Counted from the first letter of the stretch, positions 25,900-35,526 are shown. The stretch: 64,000 nt of DNA from Kitasatospora sp. GP82 (GCF_029892105.1 NZ_JARZAJ010000028.1:28686-92685); one strand, 5' to 3'. The notes: generated by a model not told the origin, from the letters alone. A program made the numbers and translations.

Positions 25900-26811
25900 T
25901 CAGGTTGCGCGGGCGCGCAGCCGGCGCAGCATGCGCGGGTCGTCGAAGCCGACCGAGCGGGCGGCAGCGGCGGCTGTCGCCCCGTGGCTGATGAGGTGTT
26001 CGGCGCGTTCGAGGCGGAGGGTCTGCTGGTAGCGCAGCGGGGTGAGGCCGCCGGTGGCGCGGCTGAAGAGGCGGGTGAGGGTGCGTTCGCTCACGCCCAC
26101 GGCCGAGGCCAGGGCGGGCAGCGGCAGGGGCTGGTCGAAGCGGGCGTCGATGAGGTCCTGGGCGCGGTGCACGGTGTCGTCGAGGTGGGATCGGTGCCGG
26201 AGCATCGCGCTGGTCTGCGGTTCGTCGCCGTTGCGCCGGGCGTAGACCACCATGTCCCTGGCCACCTGGGCGGCGACGGCGGGGCCGTGCCTGGTCGCGA
26301 TCAGATGCAGTGCCAGATCTATGCCGCTGGCGATACCTGCCGAGGTGACCACCCGGTCGTCGGTGGTGAAGAGGACGTCGCGGACGACCACTGCCCCGGG
26401 GTGACGCAGGGCCAGCTCGTCCTGCACATCGTGGTGGGTGGTGCAACGGCGGCCGTCGAGCAGACCGGCCCGACCGAGCGCCTCGGCTCCGGCGCAGACG
26501 CTGGCGACGGTGCCGCCCCTGGCGTGGTGGTCCCGGAGGACCTGCAAGGAGGCGGCACCGATGGCGGGACCGTCCGTCAGGGTGAGCGTCCGCCAGCCCG
26601 GCACCACGATCAGGTCGTCGGGGCCGAGGTCGGGCCAGTCCAGCCGGGCGACCAGCGGCAGCCCCTGGGCGGTGGGGACCAGTGTCTGTTCGGCGATGTA
26701 GCTGAGGGTGTAGGGGTGCCCGAAGTCGGAGGCTGTGGAGAAGACCTGGGCGGGGCCGGCCAGGTCCAGCAGATGTACTCCGGGCACCAGCAGGAAGGCG
26801 ATGTGGTTCAC
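25900..26811 (-). CDS. GlxA-type AraC family regulator
   Basis: A 303-residue regulator with two domains. Residues 1-185 form a DJ-1/PfpI-like fold (HIAFLLVPGVHLLDLAGPAQ opening; nucleophile elbow ASVCAGAEALGRAGLLDG with the Cys at about 106). Residues 210-300 are an AraC DNA-binding domain with two helix-turn-helices (PLPALASAVGVSERTLTRLF and AARSVGFDDPRMLRRLRAR). It lies ten bases downstream of the isochorismatase-like gene on the same strand, so the two are an operon and the regulator probably controls it. Ligand unknown. Confidence 0.9.
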   Translation of the reverse strand: MNHIAFLLVPGVHLLDLAGPAQVFSTASDFGHPYTLSYIAEQTLVPTAQGLPLVARLDWPDLGPDDLIVVPGWRTLTLTDGPAIGAASLQVLRDHHARGGTVASVCAGAEALGRAGLLDGRRCTTHHDVQDELALRHPGAVVVRDVLFTTDDRVVTSAGIASGIDLALHLIATRHGPAVAAQVARDMVVYARRNGDEPQTSAMLRHRSHLDDTVHRAQDLIDARFDQPLPLPALASAVGVSERTLTRLFSRATGGLTPLRYQQTLRLERAEHLISHGATAAAAARSVGFDDPRMLRRLRARAT

Positions 26812-26821
26812 GATCCGGTCA

Positions 26822-27421
26822 TCATGCCCGAGGGAGTGCCGCGGCCTCCAGCTGGTCCACGGTGGCGATGGTGGCGAAGCGGCCGGCGAGGGCGTACTCG
26901 GTGCGCCGGATGATCTCGTCGGTGCCCAGGGTGCGGGGGTCCGACAGCAGTTCGGCGGCGCTCTGGTGGGCGGGAGCGCCGCGGTGCGGGATTGGGTGGG
27001 TCGCGGTGGCGTCGATGACGAAGGTGACCGAGAAGCCGAAGTCGCTCGCGATGCGGGTGGTGGTCTCCACGCACTGCTCGGTACGGAGGCCGCAGACGGT
27101 GAGCTCGTGGATGCCGCGCTCGGTGAGGAGTTGCTGCAGGTTGGTGGTGGTGAAGGCGTTGTGGGAGGTCTTGTGGATCAGCGGTTCCCCGTCCCGGCGC
27201 TCCAGCTCTTCCATCAGCCGGACATGGCCGAGGGCGGGGTCGAAGGTGTTGCCGGTGCCGGGCTCGCAGTGCAGCACCCACACCACGAGGTCGCCCGCCC
27301 GGCGGGCGAGCCGCACCAGGCGGTCCACCTGGTGGGCGATCTTCGGGTCGGAGACGGTCTCCCACAGCGGACGGACGCGGAAGGATTCCTGGACATCAAT
27401 GACGATCAGTGCTCGGGTCAT
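26822..27421 (-). CDS. isochorismatase-like cysteine hydrolase
   Basis: A 199-residue member of the isochorismatase-like superfamily. The catalytic triad is visible: Asp in RALIVIDVQESF (about residue 9), Lys in PLIHKTSHNAF (about 83) and nucleophile Cys in VCGLRTEQCVETTTRIA (about 118), followed by the usual GFSVTFVIDATAT. Such enzymes cleave amides of small molecules (nicotinamidase- or carbamoylsarcosine-like). The ATG at 27421 was preferred to the longer frame because MTRALIVIDVQ is the natural family start. It is followed at once by the GlxA-type regulator. Confidence 0.88.
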   Translation of the reverse strand: MTRALIVIDVQESFRVRPLWETVSDPKIAHQVDRLVRLARRAGDLVVWVLHCEPGTGNTFDPALGHVRLMEELERRDGEPLIHKTSHNAFTTTNLQQLLTERGIHELTVCGLRTEQCVETTTRIASDFGFSVTFVIDATATHPIPHRGAPAHQSAAELLSDPRTLGTDEIIRRTEYALAGRFATIATVDQLEAAALPRA

Positions 27422-27568
27422 GTCCCCGAGTCTGATCCGTGCGAGCGGGGCGGCGACAGGCCGCATCGGGTCCGGGTGCGGACCGATCCGGTCAACCGGC
27501 TCACCGAGCGGCCCGGCCGAAAGCGGTCCGGGACCGCGAGCCGGCGCCGCCGGCCGTAGGAAACGTAC

Positions 27569-27597
27569 GGCCCGGACGGTAGAGGACCGTCCGGGCC
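27569..27597. terminator. hairpin terminator
   Basis: An 11-bp perfect stem GGCCCGGACGG / CCGTCCGGGCC (27569-27579, 27587-27597) with a 7-base loop. It lies between the isochorismatase gene and the small cysteine peptide gene, both on the minus strand, and would end transcription of the latter. Confidence 0.55.
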
Positions 27598-27771
27598 ACA
27601 CGTTGGGAGAGCGTCAGCGGGGCGACCTGCGGCACAAGTCCACGACAGCACCCGCGATTCCGCCAGGAGCGGCGGCGACGGCAAGCGGCCGCCGGCCGGC
27701 TCCGATCAGCACCGGCTCGGTCCGGCAGTCGGACCGGAGCCCGCGCCTCGATGGGCGGATCCCGGCAGCCC

Positions 27772-27918
27772 TCAGGCCGGACGCAGCCACTGCCCCCAAT
27801 GCGTCGACGCATCGGCCTTGCGACAGCACGGCCGAGTGCATTCCTGCTCGTCGTCCTCCGGGTCGATGACGAACGTGTCCACGGCGCAGATCGTTCTGGG
27901 GATCTTCTCGCGATCCAT
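27772..27918 (-). CDS. 48-residue Cys-containing peptide, possible RiPP precursor
   Basis: A short gene with an excellent ribosome site: GGAAGGGAGG ends six bases before ATG 27918. It encodes MDREKIPRTICAVDTFVIDP, then an acidic DEDD-like stretch (EDDEQE), then CTRPCCRKADAS and THWGQWLRPA. An acidic, leader-like first half and a C-terminal half with three Cys plus Thr, Ser and two Trp is the layout of a ribosomally made peptide-product precursor, but no modifying enzyme (LanM, YcaO, radical SAM) is next to it. It could equally be a small metal-binding or regulatory protein. Its nearest upstream neighbour is the acyl-CoA ligase, about 145 bases away. Confidence 0.5.
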   Translation of the reverse strand: MDREKIPRTICAVDTFVIDPEDDEQECTRPCCRKADASTHWGQWLRPA

Positions 27919-28063
27919 CGCTACCCTCCCTTCCAAACGGGTTGACGGAGGATCACACTACATTCCGTCATCGGTCATGTACATGGTGCATCCGAGGATG
28001 TCGGAGAGAGCGTGAAGTCCCCACCCGCCCGGCCGGTGCGCGGACGGCTTCGGGACGGGAGGA

Positions 28064-29602
28064 TCAGGCCGTCGGATTCTCGGCGTTGCGGCGCAGCAGC
28101 TTCTTGTCCGGCTTCCCGACATCGGTCAGCGGCAGCTCGGTGGCGAAGGTGATCCGGGCCGGCTCGTACATGGCGCCCCGCTCGTTGCGCACCAGCTCGC
28201 GGAGCTGCTGCTCGTCGATCCCGCTGCCCGGCACCGGCACGACGACGGCGCGCACCTGCTCCATGCGGTCGGCGTCGGGGACCCCGAAGACGGCACTCTG
28301 CAGCACCTGGGGGTGGGAGTTGAGCAGGTCCTCCAACTCCGTGGTGTAGACGTGGCCGCCCACGACGATGATCATGTCCTTCAGCCGGTCGACGACCGTG
28401 AGGTAGCCCTCCTCGTCCAGGTGGCCGAGGTCCCCGGTGTGCAGCCAGCCGTCCCGCAGCACCTCGGCGGTCAGCTCGGGCTGCTTCCAGTACCCCTGCA
28501 TGACACTGGTGGACCGTACGCAGATCTCGCCGAGCTCACCGGCGGGCAGGTCGTTGCCGGACTCGTCGCGGATCACCACCTCCACCCCGGGAAGCACCTT
28601 GCCGGCGGACCGCAGCCGCTCCGGCCGGTCCGGATCGTGCTCCTCCGCGGCCAGGGTGCTGATGCCGCCGGCCTCGTTCTGGCCGTAGAACTGGAACAGC
28701 ACCGGGCCGAGCCGGCGCACCGCGTCGGCAAGCCGCACGGGGGACGCCTGGCAGCCGCCGTAGACCAGGTTGCTCAGGCTGGAGGTGTCCCGGTGGGCGA
28801 TGTCGGGGTGGTCCAGCAGCTGGTAGAGCAGGGGCGGCAGCAGGAAGAGCCGGGTGATCCGCTCGCGCTCGATCGCGGCCAGCACCTCGCCGGGCTCGAA
28901 GTCGTCCAGCAGCACCACCGTGCCACCGGTGGAGAGGGTGAGGTCGACGAGATGCCCCGCGGCGTGCGCGAGCGTGGTGCAGACCAGTTGACGGTGGTCC
29001 TCCTGCTGCATCTCGTCGAGCTGCTCGCGGAAGCCACCCACCTGCTCGAAGGAGGTGCAGATCCCCTTCGGGTGGCCGGTGGTGCCGCCGGTGTGGCGGA
29101 TCGAGCACACGTCCTCGGGTCGGGCCAGGCTCTGGAACGGCTCGGCGGACTCCCGTGCCGCCAGCTCCAGCAGGTCCTCCCCCACCTTCGCGGGGCCGAG
29201 GAGCAGGACGTCCGCCACCTCGACCTGGGCGATCAGCTCGGCCGCCCGCTCCGCGTACCGGGGGTCGACGATCAGCGCACGGGTCTCGACGTCCCCGACG
29301 ATCGCGGCCTGCACCTCGGCCGACAGCTTGTTGTACAGGTGGTTGACCTGGCAACCGATCAGGTTGGCCGCGTAGCGAGCGGCAATGGTCTCCGGCAGGT
29401 TTCCGCTCAGCAGGGTGACGGTCTGTCCGCGACCGATCCCCCGTGCCCGAAGGGCGCGGGCCATCCGGTAGACGAGATCACGGAGCTCCCCCGCGGTGAT
29501 GCGCCGCCCATCGTGGACGACGGTCTCCCGCTCGGGCCGTTCCCCCAGCGAGTCGAGGTTCCTCTCCACATAGGTTCGGAAGTGCTGCGTAGCGCTGGTC
29601 AT
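28064..29602 (-). CDS. AMP-dependent acyl-CoA ligase (FadD-like)
   Basis: A 512-residue ANL-superfamily ligase that adenylates a carboxylic acid and transfers it to CoA. The P-loop is in IRHTGGTTGHPKGICTS (about residues 168-184). FYGQNEAGG is the A5 motif and DGWLHTGDLGHLDEEGYLTV is A7. VDRLKDMIIVVGGHVYTTEL covers A8 and the hinge, and VGKPDKKLL holds the C-terminal catalytic Lys. The length is normal for medium/long-chain or aryl-CoA ligases; the acyl substrate cannot be told. ATG 29602 has AGGAGGGG at 29612-29619. Its promoter region carries two inverted repeats (29730-29757). Confidence 0.9.
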   Translation of the reverse strand: MTSATQHFRTYVERNLDSLGERPERETVVHDGRRITAGELRDLVYRMARALRARGIGRGQTVTLLSGNLPETIAARYAANLIGCQVNHLYNKLSAEVQAAIVGDVETRALIVDPRYAERAAELIAQVEVADVLLLGPAKVGEDLLELAARESAEPFQSLARPEDVCSIRHTGGTTGHPKGICTSFEQVGGFREQLDEMQQEDHRQLVCTTLAHAAGHLVDLTLSTGGTVVLLDDFEPGEVLAAIERERITRLFLLPPLLYQLLDHPDIAHRDTSSLSNLVYGGCQASPVRLADAVRRLGPVLFQFYGQNEAGGISTLAAEEHDPDRPERLRSAGKVLPGVEVVIRDESGNDLPAGELGEICVRSTSVMQGYWKQPELTAEVLRDGWLHTGDLGHLDEEGYLTVVDRLKDMIIVVGGHVYTTELEDLLNSHPQVLQSAVFGVPDADRMEQVRAVVVPVPGSGIDEQQLRELVRNERGAMYEPARITFATELPLTDVGKPDKKLLRRNAENPTA

Positions 29603-29729
29603 ACGTCATTCCCCTCCTGGCGTCGACGCACGAGTCCCCTGCGCCGACTGATCGTAGGTCGGTGGTCGCAACCGGGTCTGACGGGCCGCCAGGACGACTG
29701 GCCATCCCCTTGGCCCAGCCCGTCAACTT

Positions 29730-29757
29730 AGTTGCCCGGAGCAACCATACGTATGGT
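29730..29757. promoter_or_regulatory. two abutting inverted repeats upstream of acyl-CoA ligase
   Basis: AGTTGCC-CGG-AGCAACC (29730-29746) contains GTTGC/GCAAC arms. ACCATACGTATGGT (29744-29757) is a perfect 14-bp palindrome. The first site is nearly the same as the perfect palindrome upstream of the ferredoxin-P450 genes (60687-60705). Both repeats lie about 130 bases before the ligase start. Confidence 0.55.
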
Positions 29758-29911
29758 AATCAGTTCTTAACACAAGATCAAGCCGCCTGGTGACAGACCG
29801 GTGACTCACTGTGCGTATTCATTGAAACCCCCGACTGACGGCCGAAGGAAGGGCCGGCGAAGTCCGGCTGCACGACGGCTGCGTGGACGGCACCCGAGCC
29901 CGGTCTCGCAT

Positions 29912-30055
29912 TCAGGCCCAGATCGGAAGCTCCGTGCCCCACCGGCCGGCAGCGACGCCGCCGGCCCCTTCGTACGACACTCCACGGACCAGTTCGGGCC
30001 TGCCCCCGAGGGCGGCCCAGGCGTGTGCGGTCGCTGCGTCCTCCGTCCGCGTCAT
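29912..30055 (-). pseudogene. N-terminal stub of a CoA-transferase-like protein
   Basis: Forty-seven codons starting MTRTEDAATAHAWAALGGRP and ending WGTELPIWA. The AWAALGGxPEL...V.Y.G.G opening is typical of the second half-domain of CaiB/BaiF-type class III CoA-transferases in actinomycetes. Family members have 350-400 or more residues, so this is a small leftover. It lies between two genes that read away from each other. Confidence 0.35.
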
Positions 30056-30343
30056 ACGGACATTGTGCTGGCGCTCCAGGAGCCGCCCGCGGCCGGGTCG
30101 TCGCCGATCGGGAGCGGGACGCCGTCGCGCCTCGGATCCGTGCCGGGCGCACACCGGCCGGCTGTACCGCCGTCAGAGGTCCGGAGTGGCCGGGCCTTTC
30201 TGCGGGGTGGCGTCCGACCCGGTTCGCGGGCGGAGCGATTGCGGGCCCCGGGCGTGTGCATCCGGCATGTTCGCGTCCGCCGAGGGCAGGATCGAACGGC
30301 TACGCCCAGCTGACCCAGCGTCAGCCGCGCCCCAGGGAGAGAC

Positions 30344-32818
30344 ATGCCGTTGCGCCGCAGTCAACGCCACCGTCCCCGGTCCGGCAGCCGCCGCATCGGG
30401 CGGGCCGTGGTGTCCGCCGCACTGGTGATGATCGGCCTGTCCCCGGCCGCACCCGCATCGGCGGACACCGCGCCCGCGCCGGTCGAGCAGCCTTCGGCTC
30501 CGGTCAACCCGCTGATCGGCACCCTGCACGGCGGTATGACCTTCCCCGGACCTGCCGCCCCGTTCGGCATGGTCCAGCTGAGCCCGGACACCCTGGGCCC
30601 CGGCGGTGCCGGCTACGGCTACTCCTACGCGCACGACACGATCACGGGTTTCAGTCAGACACACCTCTCCGGCGCCGGCTGCTACGTCAACGGCGAGGTG
30701 CCGATCCTGCCCACCACCGGCGCCGTCACCTCCTCGGACCCGTCGGTGTACGCCACGCGCTTCAGCCACGCCGACGAGCAGGCCTCGGCCGGCTACTACC
30801 GGGTGGGCCTGGCCAACGGCGTGAACGCCGAGCTGACGGCCACCGCGCGCACCGGCTGGCAGCGGTACACCTTCCCCGCGGGCAGCCGGGCCAATGTGCT
30901 GGTCAACACCGGCTACGCCCATATGCCGGTGGACAGTTCGGAGTTCCATGTGGTCGGTGACCGGACCGTCGAGGGGAAGGTGACGGACGGCCGGTTCTGC
31001 GGCAGCACCAGCGACCGCCACACCCTCTACTTCACGGCCGCCTTCGACCGGCCCTTCACCTCCTTCGGCACCTGGCGAGGCAGCACTCTCACACCCGGCT
31101 CCCGGGACTCCGCCGGCACGGGCGGCGCCCACGGCAGCGGCGGTTGGCTCACCTTCGGCACCGACACGGACCGCCAGGTCGTCGCCAAGGTCGGGATCTC
31201 CTACACCGGGATCGACGGCGCGCGCCGGAACCTGGCGGCGGAGACCCCCGACTACGACTTCGACCGGACGCGCCGGGCACTGACCGCGGACTGGGACCGG
31301 CAGCTTCGCTCGGTGCGGATCGGCGGTGCGGACCACGACCACAAGGCGGCCTTCTGTACCGCGCTCTACCACGCGCTGCTGCACCCCAACCTGATCGGCG
31401 ACGTCGACGGGCGCTACCCCGGCGCCGACGGGAGGATCCACACCGCGACCGACTGGACGCCGTACGCCAACTTCTCCCTCTGGGACACCTCGCGTACCCA
31501 GAACCAGCTCCTGGAACTGCTCACCCCGACGGTCGCCCGCGACATCGACCTGTCCCTGCTAGCGATCCACCGTGAGAGCGGCTGGCTGCCGCGGTGGTCG
31601 CTGGAGAACAGCGAGACCGGAGTCATGACCGGCGACCCGGTCACCCCCTTCCTGGTCGACGGCTGGTCAAAGGGGCTGCTGGCAGGGCACGAGGAGGAGG
31701 CCTACCAGGCCCTGTTGCAGAACGTCACCCAAGTGCCGCCCGCCGACTCGCCCTTCAGCGGACGGAGCGGCAATCCCCAGTACACCAGGCTCGGTTACGT
31801 GCCCTACCTCGGCGCCAACGGCTGCCCCGGCAAGAACGGCCAGGACAACGACTGCCAGCACCCGGTCTCGGCAACCCTGGAGTACGCGGCGGCCGACGCC
31901 TCCCTCGCGCTGATGGCCGAGGCCCTCGGCCACCACGCGGACGCCGCCCTGCTCACCGCCCGGGGACAGAACTACCGCACGCTGTGGAACGCCGGCACCG
32001 GCTTCTTCGGACCGCGCAACCCCGACGGCAGTTGGGTGTCCCGCTACGACCCGGTCTCCGGCTTCGAGAACGGCGACAGCAACCAGACCGCCTTCCACGA
32101 GGGCGGCGGCTGGCAGTACCGGTGGCTGGTGCCGCAGGACCCGGCCGGGCTCATCGGCCTGCTGGGCGGCAACGACGCGGCCACCGCCGGACTCGACTCC
32201 TTCTTCGCCTACCCCCGGCTGCTCGCCGACCCCGCCGGGGCGGCCCGGTCGGCCTGGGTCTACGGTGCCACCGACTACTTCGGCAGGACCGCCTACGACC
32301 CCAACAACGAACCCGACCTGCTGTCCCCGTACCTCTACCTGTGGACCGGCAGGCCCGATCGGACCGCGACCGTCACCCGGGCCGCCGAAACCCTCTTCAC
32401 CAACAGCCCCGACGGCATCACCGGCAACGACGACCTGGGCACCATGTCCGCCTGGTACGTCCTGACCGCCCTCGGGCTGTACCCCGGCGCCGCCGGGACC
32501 GGGACCTACCTGCTCACCGCCCCGCAGTTCCCCCTCGCCTCGGTCACCGTCGGACCGTTCGGCGACCGCCAGGGCGGCACCGTGGTGATCTCCGCGCCCG
32601 GCGCCGACCAGGACACCCGCTACGTCGTCGGAGCCGATGTCAACGGTCGACCCTGGAAGCGGACTTGGCTCACCCAGTCCTCGCTCGCCCACGGCGCCCG
32701 GCTCGACTACCGGCTCGCCTCCTCCCCCCGCAGCTGGGGCACCGGCCCGGCCGATGCCCCTCCTGCGGCCACGGTTCCCGGCAGCACCGCCACCGCCACG
32801 CTGCACCTCCCGCAGTGA
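30344..32818 (+). CDS. secreted GH92 alpha-mannosidase
   Basis: An 824-residue exported glycoside hydrolase family 92 enzyme (calcium-dependent exo-alpha-mannosidase). The signal peptide is at residues 14-40 (GRAVVSAALVMIGLSPAAPASA). The N-terminal beta-sandwich starts at VNPLIGTLHGGMTFPGPAAP, the family hallmark, with GYSYAHDTITGFSQTHLSGAGC. The (alpha/alpha)6 domain carries NFSLWDTSRTQNQLLELLTP, ESGWLPRWSL, GDPVTPFLVDGW and the closing GNDDLGTMSAWYVLTALGLY with the catalytic acidic residues. Length is normal. It probably trims mannans or glycoprotein mannose outside the cell. ATG 30344 has GGGAGAG upstream. Confidence 0.95.
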   Translation: MPLRRSQRHRPRSGSRRIGRAVVSAALVMIGLSPAAPASADTAPAPVEQPSAPVNPLIGTLHGGMTFPGPAAPFGMVQLSPDTLGPGGAGYGYSYAHDTITGFSQTHLSGAGCYVNGEVPILPTTGAVTSSDPSVYATRFSHADEQASAGYYRVGLANGVNAELTATARTGWQRYTFPAGSRANVLVNTGYAHMPVDSSEFHVVGDRTVEGKVTDGRFCGSTSDRHTLYFTAAFDRPFTSFGTWRGSTLTPGSRDSAGTGGAHGSGGWLTFGTDTDRQVVAKVGISYTGIDGARRNLAAETPDYDFDRTRRALTADWDRQLRSVRIGGADHDHKAAFCTALYHALLHPNLIGDVDGRYPGADGRIHTATDWTPYANFSLWDTSRTQNQLLELLTPTVARDIDLSLLAIHRESGWLPRWSLENSETGVMTGDPVTPFLVDGWSKGLLAGHEEEAYQALLQNVTQVPPADSPFSGRSGNPQYTRLGYVPYLGANGCPGKNGQDNDCQHPVSATLEYAAADASLALMAEALGHHADAALLTARGQNYRTLWNAGTGFFGPRNPDGSWVSRYDPVSGFENGDSNQTAFHEGGGWQYRWLVPQDPAGLIGLLGGNDAATAGLDSFFAYPRLLADPAGAARSAWVYGATDYFGRTAYDPNNEPDLLSPYLYLWTGRPDRTATVTRAAETLFTNSPDGITGNDDLGTMSAWYVLTALGLYPGAAGTGTYLLTAPQFPLASVTVGPFGDRQGGTVVISAPGADQDTRYVVGADVNGRPWKRTWLTQSSLAHGARLDYRLASSPRSWGTGPADAPPAATVPGSTATATLHLPQ

Positions 32819-32936
32819 GCCGCCGTCCGGCGAGACGGCCCGATGGGCGGCGAATTGGTTCCGGCTCGTAAATTCTTGTCTGCGACTTGTCAAAACCCTT
32901 CTGAGAGACCGCCACCCGGACGTACCTTCGTGCGCT

Positions 32937-34874
32937 GTGAATACCCGCCGATCCCGCCCGTTCGCCGTCGTCACCACGCTCCTCGCCGCGCTCACCGTGG
33001 CGTTGCTCGGCCCCACGGCCGCGTACGCGAGCACCGCAGGCACCGTCCGAAAGGGCGTCAGCCAGCCCGTCTACTCCTACGCCAACGCCGTCCGTGAGAC
33101 GGTCTGGGTCGACACCGGTCTCGACGGTGACGGCAACGGCCGCACCGACCGGGTCGCCGCCGACATCATCCGGCCCGGCGAGCCGGCCGCAGCCGGCCTG
33201 AAGATCCCGGTCATCATGGACGCCAGCCCCTACTACTCCTGCTGCGGGCGCGGCAACGAGTCCCAGCTCAAGACCTATGACTCCAAGGGCAGACCGGTCC
33301 AGTTCCCCCTCTACTACGACAACTACTTCGTCCCGCGCGGCTATGCCGTGGTCCTGGTCGACCTGGCCGGCACCAACCGCTCCGACGGCTGCGTGGACGT
33401 CGGCGGCCCCTCGGACGTCACCTCGGCCAAGGCCGTGATCGACTGGCTCAACGGCCGCGCCCGCGGCTACAGCACCCGTACCGGCGGCAGCACCGTCAGG
33501 CCGACCTGGGCCAACGGCTCCGTCGGAATGATCGGGAAGTCCTGGGACGGAACGATCGCCAACGGCGTCGCCGCGACCGGCGTGCAGGGCCTGAAGACCA
33601 TCGTGCCCATCTCCGCGATCAGCTCCTGGTACGACTACTACCGCTCAAGCGGGTCCCCGCTCTACAGCGGCACCCCCGCCGACCTCGCCGGTGAGGTGGA
33701 GAGTTCGGCCGCCGCGTCGCACTGCTCCGCCGTGCAGAACGCACTCGCCGCCGGATCGCCGTACAACGGCGACTGGACCGCCCTGTGGCAGCAGCGCGAC
33801 TACGTCGCCAACGCGGCGAAGGTACGCGCCAGTGTCTTCGTGGTGCACGGGATGCAGGACCTCAACGTCCGCGACATCAACTTCTCGCAGTGGTGGACGG
33901 CACTGGCCACCACCGGTGTCGACCGCAAGATCTGGCTCTCCCAGACCGGCCATGTCGATCCGTTCGACTACCGGCGCGGCGCCTGGGTGGACACCCTGCA
34001 CAACTGGTTCGACCACTACCTCCTGGGCGTCGACAACGGCATCCAGAACGGCCCCGTCGCCGACGTCGAGCGCTCCCCCGACCAGTGGACCCAGGACCGG
34101 ACCTGGCCCGCGCCGGGCACCGTGACCAGCACGCTCAACCTCACACCCGGTGCGCTCACCACGGCACCGGGCAGCGGCACCGCGAGCTTCACCGACGACC
34201 CGTCCCGCGGCGAGAACGACTGGGCCGCCGACGCCGATCTCAGCACTCCCGACAAGACCGCCTTCACCACCGGCACGCTCACCCGGGATCTGCGGATGTC
34301 GGGCGACGGCTCCATCACCCTGACCGCCACACCGTCCACCGACAGCGCGCACCTGAGCGCGGTGCTGGTCGACCTCGGCCCCGCGACCATCCGCAACTAC
34401 CAGGGCTCCGGCGAAGGCATCGGCAACCTGGCCACCCGCTCCTGCTGGGGCGACAGCACCGCCGGCGACAGCGCCTGCTTCCTGGACACCGCGGCCGACA
34501 CCGCCCAGGTGGACTACACCGTCTTCAGCCGCGGCTGGGCCGACCTCGGCCACTACGCCGGACTGGACCGGAGCGTCTCACTCACGCCGGGCCAGACGTA
34601 CTCGATCACCTTCAAGCTCGCCGGGACCGACCACGTCGTGCCCGCCGGACACCGCCTCGCCCTGATCGTGGCCGGAACGGACAACGGCCTGATCGACCCG
34701 CCCTCCACCACACCCACCGTCGCCCTCGACCTGGCCAAGTCCTCGGTGCAGCTGCCGCTGGCGGGCGGCGCCGGCAAGCTGCCGCACCTGTCCGAGCACG
34801 GCCGGGCCGCCGTGCTGCACGGCCTGCCCGCAGGCCGGTCCGGCACCGCCGCCCGCCCGGAGACCTTCCGGTAA
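32937..34874 (+). CDS. secreted X-Pro dipeptidyl-peptidase (CocE/NonD family)
   Basis: A 645-residue exported serine hydrolase of the S15 / CocE-NonD group. The signal peptide follows the start (FAVVTTLLAALTVALLGPTA, cleavage near AYAS). The alpha/beta-hydrolase core has the nucleophile in GMIGKSWDGTIANG, the Asp in VFVVHGMQDLNVRD and the His in SQTGHVDPFDYR. The C-terminal jelly-roll (PepX_C) domain spans about residues 400-620. It removes N-terminal X-Pro dipeptides. GTG 32937 was chosen because the signal peptide follows directly; the ribosome site is weak. It follows the mannosidase by 118 bases and ends in a strong terminator. Confidence 0.92.
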   Translation: MNTRRSRPFAVVTTLLAALTVALLGPTAAYASTAGTVRKGVSQPVYSYANAVRETVWVDTGLDGDGNGRTDRVAADIIRPGEPAAAGLKIPVIMDASPYYSCCGRGNESQLKTYDSKGRPVQFPLYYDNYFVPRGYAVVLVDLAGTNRSDGCVDVGGPSDVTSAKAVIDWLNGRARGYSTRTGGSTVRPTWANGSVGMIGKSWDGTIANGVAATGVQGLKTIVPISAISSWYDYYRSSGSPLYSGTPADLAGEVESSAAASHCSAVQNALAAGSPYNGDWTALWQQRDYVANAAKVRASVFVVHGMQDLNVRDINFSQWWTALATTGVDRKIWLSQTGHVDPFDYRRGAWVDTLHNWFDHYLLGVDNGIQNGPVADVERSPDQWTQDRTWPAPGTVTSTLNLTPGALTTAPGSGTASFTDDPSRGENDWAADADLSTPDKTAFTTGTLTRDLRMSGDGSITLTATPSTDSAHLSAVLVDLGPATIRNYQGSGEGIGNLATRSCWGDSTAGDSACFLDTAADTAQVDYTVFSRGWADLGHYAGLDRSVSLTPGQTYSITFKLAGTDHVVPAGHRLALIVAGTDNGLIDPPSTTPTVALDLAKSSVQLPLAGGAGKLPHLSEHGRAAVLHGLPAGRSGTAARPETFR

Positions 34875-34892
34875 GCCGCGTACACCCCGGAC

Positions 34893-34934
34893 CCGCCCGG
34901 AGGATCGTCGAGCAACGGACGATCCTCCGGGCGG
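34893..34934. terminator. strong hairpin terminator
   Basis: A 17-bp perfect stem, CCGCCCGGAGGATCGTC (34893-34909) and its complement at 34918-34934, with an 8-base loop. There is no U tract. It sits between the peptidase and the convergent MarR gene and could stop transcription from both sides. Confidence 0.8.
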
Positions 34935-34982
34935 AATCACACGACGCCGCCGGAACGGGCGGGGTCTGTCGTCACCGACGGA

Positions 34983-35489
34983 TCATCGAGGCCCTCGCTC
35001 CTTCTGCGGCGGGGGACTTGAGGCGGTCGCCTTCGAAGAGTCCCGCTGTGCGGCGAGGATCTGCTGCACGGTCAGCAAAAAGCGCTGGACCGTTGCCAGT
35101 TCCGTGTCGGAGAAGGTCCGCAGCTCGGCGACCATCTCCGTGATCAGCGGACCGAAGAACGACCACCCGAGGGCGACCGCCCGCTCGTCGACCTCCAGCA
35201 ACACCCGGCGCCGGTCGCGGCTGTCCCGTACCCGCCGCACATGGCCGAGCCGCTCAAGGCGGTCGACGAGGGCCGTGGTACCCGCGGAGTTCAGGCCGAG
35301 CTGCCCGCCGAGCCGGCCGGGCGTCGCGGGGGTGTTCGACCGGGCCGCGTCCAACAGGCAGATCAGGGCGCGCAGATCGGTCGGGTGCAGCCCGTTGCGC
35401 TGCGCGAACTCGGCGCCGAGCAGGTCGAGTTCGACGGTGACCGCACGGAGCTGATGCACCACCTGCAGGCCGGGCTCTGCTTCGTCCAT
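34983..35489 (-). CDS. MarR family transcriptional regulator
   Basis: A 168-residue repressor. The winged helix-turn-helix is at about residues 35-105: GLHPTDLRALICLLDAARSN, GRLGGQLGLNSAGTTALVDR (recognition helix), RLGHVRRVRDSRDRRRVLLE (wing with the conserved D-x-R-D-x-R). Terminal helices form the dimer interface, and the last 20 residues are disordered. It is divergent from the alpha/beta hydrolase gene, with a 23-bp palindrome between them (35527-35549), so it very likely represses both genes. Confidence 0.92.
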   Translation of the reverse strand: MDEAEPGLQVVHQLRAVTVELDLLGAEFAQRNGLHPTDLRALICLLDAARSNTPATPGRLGGQLGLNSAGTTALVDRLERLGHVRRVRDSRDRRRVLLEVDERAVALGWSFFGPLITEMVAELRTFSDTELATVQRFLLTVQQILAAQRDSSKATASSPPPQKERGPR

Positions 35490-35526
35490 TCCGTACCACC
35501 CTTCACGATTCCGGTGCGGTGCACAT

